A stretch of 5,644 bases of DNA from an uncultured Faecalibacterium sp. (GTDB lineage: Bacteria > Bacillota > Clostridia > Oscillospirales > Ruminococcaceae): contig CAKSZF010000094.1 in NCBI GenBank assembly GCA_934525405.1, forward strand, positions 1 through 5,644, written 5' to 3'. The notes under the pieces are model-generated. The model saw nothing but the letters and a program-made list of their open reading frames with translations, was not told where the DNA came from and did not search any database. Position 1 is the first letter of the stretch, and each line of letters opens with the position of its first letter. A program made the translations under genes and the position numbers. This document shows positions 5,069 to 5,644 of this stretch, one piece after another.

Positions 5069-5644
5069 TTACCGCTTGATATCGTAGTTCATGTTCATCA
5101 GGTTGCGGATGGTGCTCACATCGTCGGTGATGTTGGCATCGCCGTGGATGGTGTGCTTGATGGCGCTGCTGGCCACCGCAAAGTTGATCATATCCATGGC
5201 CTTGTAGTTGTGCAGCATGGCGTAGATCAGACCACTGGCAAAGGCATCGCCGCCGCCCACGCGGTCAAGGATATTAAAGGTGTACAGCTTACTCTCGAAG
5301 GTGTGACCCTCGTACCACATAAAGGCCTTCAGGCTGTTCTCGCTTCCGCTGTGGGCGTAGCGCACATGACGGGCGATGCACTTCAGGTTGGGGTAGCGCT
5401 CGATAAAATGCTGGAAGATCTCGTCCTGCTGCTCGTAGCTGGGCTGCAGGGGCACGCCGTCCTTCCAATCGCCCTTGCTGTGGTCGTTTTCGTCCTTCCA
5501 CAGGTGGTAAGGCTCAATGCCCATCAGCACATCCACATAGGGCAGGCACTCGGTGCAGAAGTCCCGCGCTTCCTCCCAAGTCCACAGGGTGGAGCGGAAG
5601 TTGCCGTCAAAGCTCACGGTCAGGCCCTTCTTCTTGGCCACCTT
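5069..5644 (-). CDS. kdgK: PfkB-family sugar kinase, probably 2-dehydro-3-deoxygluconokinase (5' part outside window)
   Basis: The C-terminal 191 residues of a ribokinase/PfkB-family kinase; the codon at the window edge (AAG, Lys) is still coding, so the GTG at 5641 is not the start. The second PfkB signature is LDRVGGGDAFASGLIY, with the catalytic-base Asp in GGGD and an anion hole formed by GGG. Earlier, VSFDGNFRSTLW corresponds to the SFDxNxRxxLW block of 2-keto-3-deoxygluconate kinases, and LMGIEPYHLW follows the usual 'N/G-x-E' turn of the family. KDG kinase phosphorylates 2-keto-3-deoxygluconate to KDPG, which an aldolase splits to pyruvate and glyceraldehyde 3-phosphate, in uronate breakdown. 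DRVGGGD favours KdgK over fructokinase (usually DTTGAGD), but substrate assignment within PfkB kinases is uncertain. The N-terminal substrate-binding part is not visible. The gene is convergent with the ABC operon. Confidence 0.8.
   Translation of the reverse strand, partial: KVAKKKGLTVSFDGNFRSTLWTWEEARDFCTECLPYVDVLMGIEPYHLWKDENDHSKGDWKDGVPLQPSYEQQDEIFQHFIERYPNLKCIARHVRYAHSGSENSLKAFMWYEGHTFESKLYTFNILDRVGGGDAFASGLIYAMLHNYKAMDMINFAVASSAIKHTIHGDANITDDVSTIRNLMNMNYDIKR

Noticed and set aside
5639..5641. GTG at 5641 as the start of the minus-strand kinase
   Set aside because: The frame stays open to the window edge and the PfkB N-terminal half is missing, so this is an internal Val codon.
1..5644. 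CRISPR array, insertion sequence, phage, toxin-antitoxin or defence genes
   Set aside because: No spaced direct repeats, terminal inverted repeats, transposase or other hallmark sequences were seen; the genes are ordinary housekeeping and transport families.

Overview
The window looks like a chromosomal segment of a GC-rich, low-redox gut Firmicute of the Oscillospiraceae (Ruminococcaceae) type, most plausibly Faecalibacterium or a close relative. This rests on the gene families, strong AGGAGG-type ribosome binding sites, sigma-A-like promoters, a GC-ending codon style and the Ser/Ala-rich lipoprotein linker. The genus is an inference; no search was run.

Layout from left to right on the plus strand: the 3' end of a 5S rRNA and its terminator (1-113), so an rRNA operon ends here. 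An AT-rich regulatory gap follows with two copies of the palindrome AAAGCGCTTT. Next come a short membrane-anchored D-Ala-D-Ala carboxypeptidase of family S11 (223-1095) and a cysteine-rich YkgJ-type metal/Fe-S-binding protein with its own promoter (1175-1900). The main feature is a complete three-gene ABC importer of the TrpXYZ-like (ABC_sub_bind) class: lipoprotein substrate-binding protein (2087-3115), permease with a TTG start (3232-4173) and ATPase (4166-4963). It has an extended -10 promoter in front, a strong hairpin after the binding-protein gene and a terminator at the end. On the minus strand the window closes with the 3' part of a PfkB-family sugar kinase, probably 2-dehydro-3-deoxygluconokinase (5069-5644), with its own terminator facing that of the ABC operon.

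The three ABC genes should work as one importer: the lipoprotein captures a small solute outside the membrane, the permease (probably a homodimer) passes it in, and the ATPase powers transport. Relatives in streptococci have been linked to tryptophan uptake, but nothing here fixes the substrate. The carboxypeptidase trims cell-wall stem peptides, the YkgJ protein is an orphan metalloprotein, and the kinase belongs to uronate/Entner-Doudoroff sugar breakdown. These are separate transcription units with no visible shared pathway.

I see no CRISPR array, insertion sequence, phage gene, toxin-antitoxin pair or defence system. The observations most worth follow-up are the paired palindromes before the carboxypeptidase, the alternative hairpins between the binding-protein and permease genes, the altered second active-site motif of the carboxypeptidase, and the unassigned substrate of a cysteine-rich binding protein with a twin-arginine-like leader.
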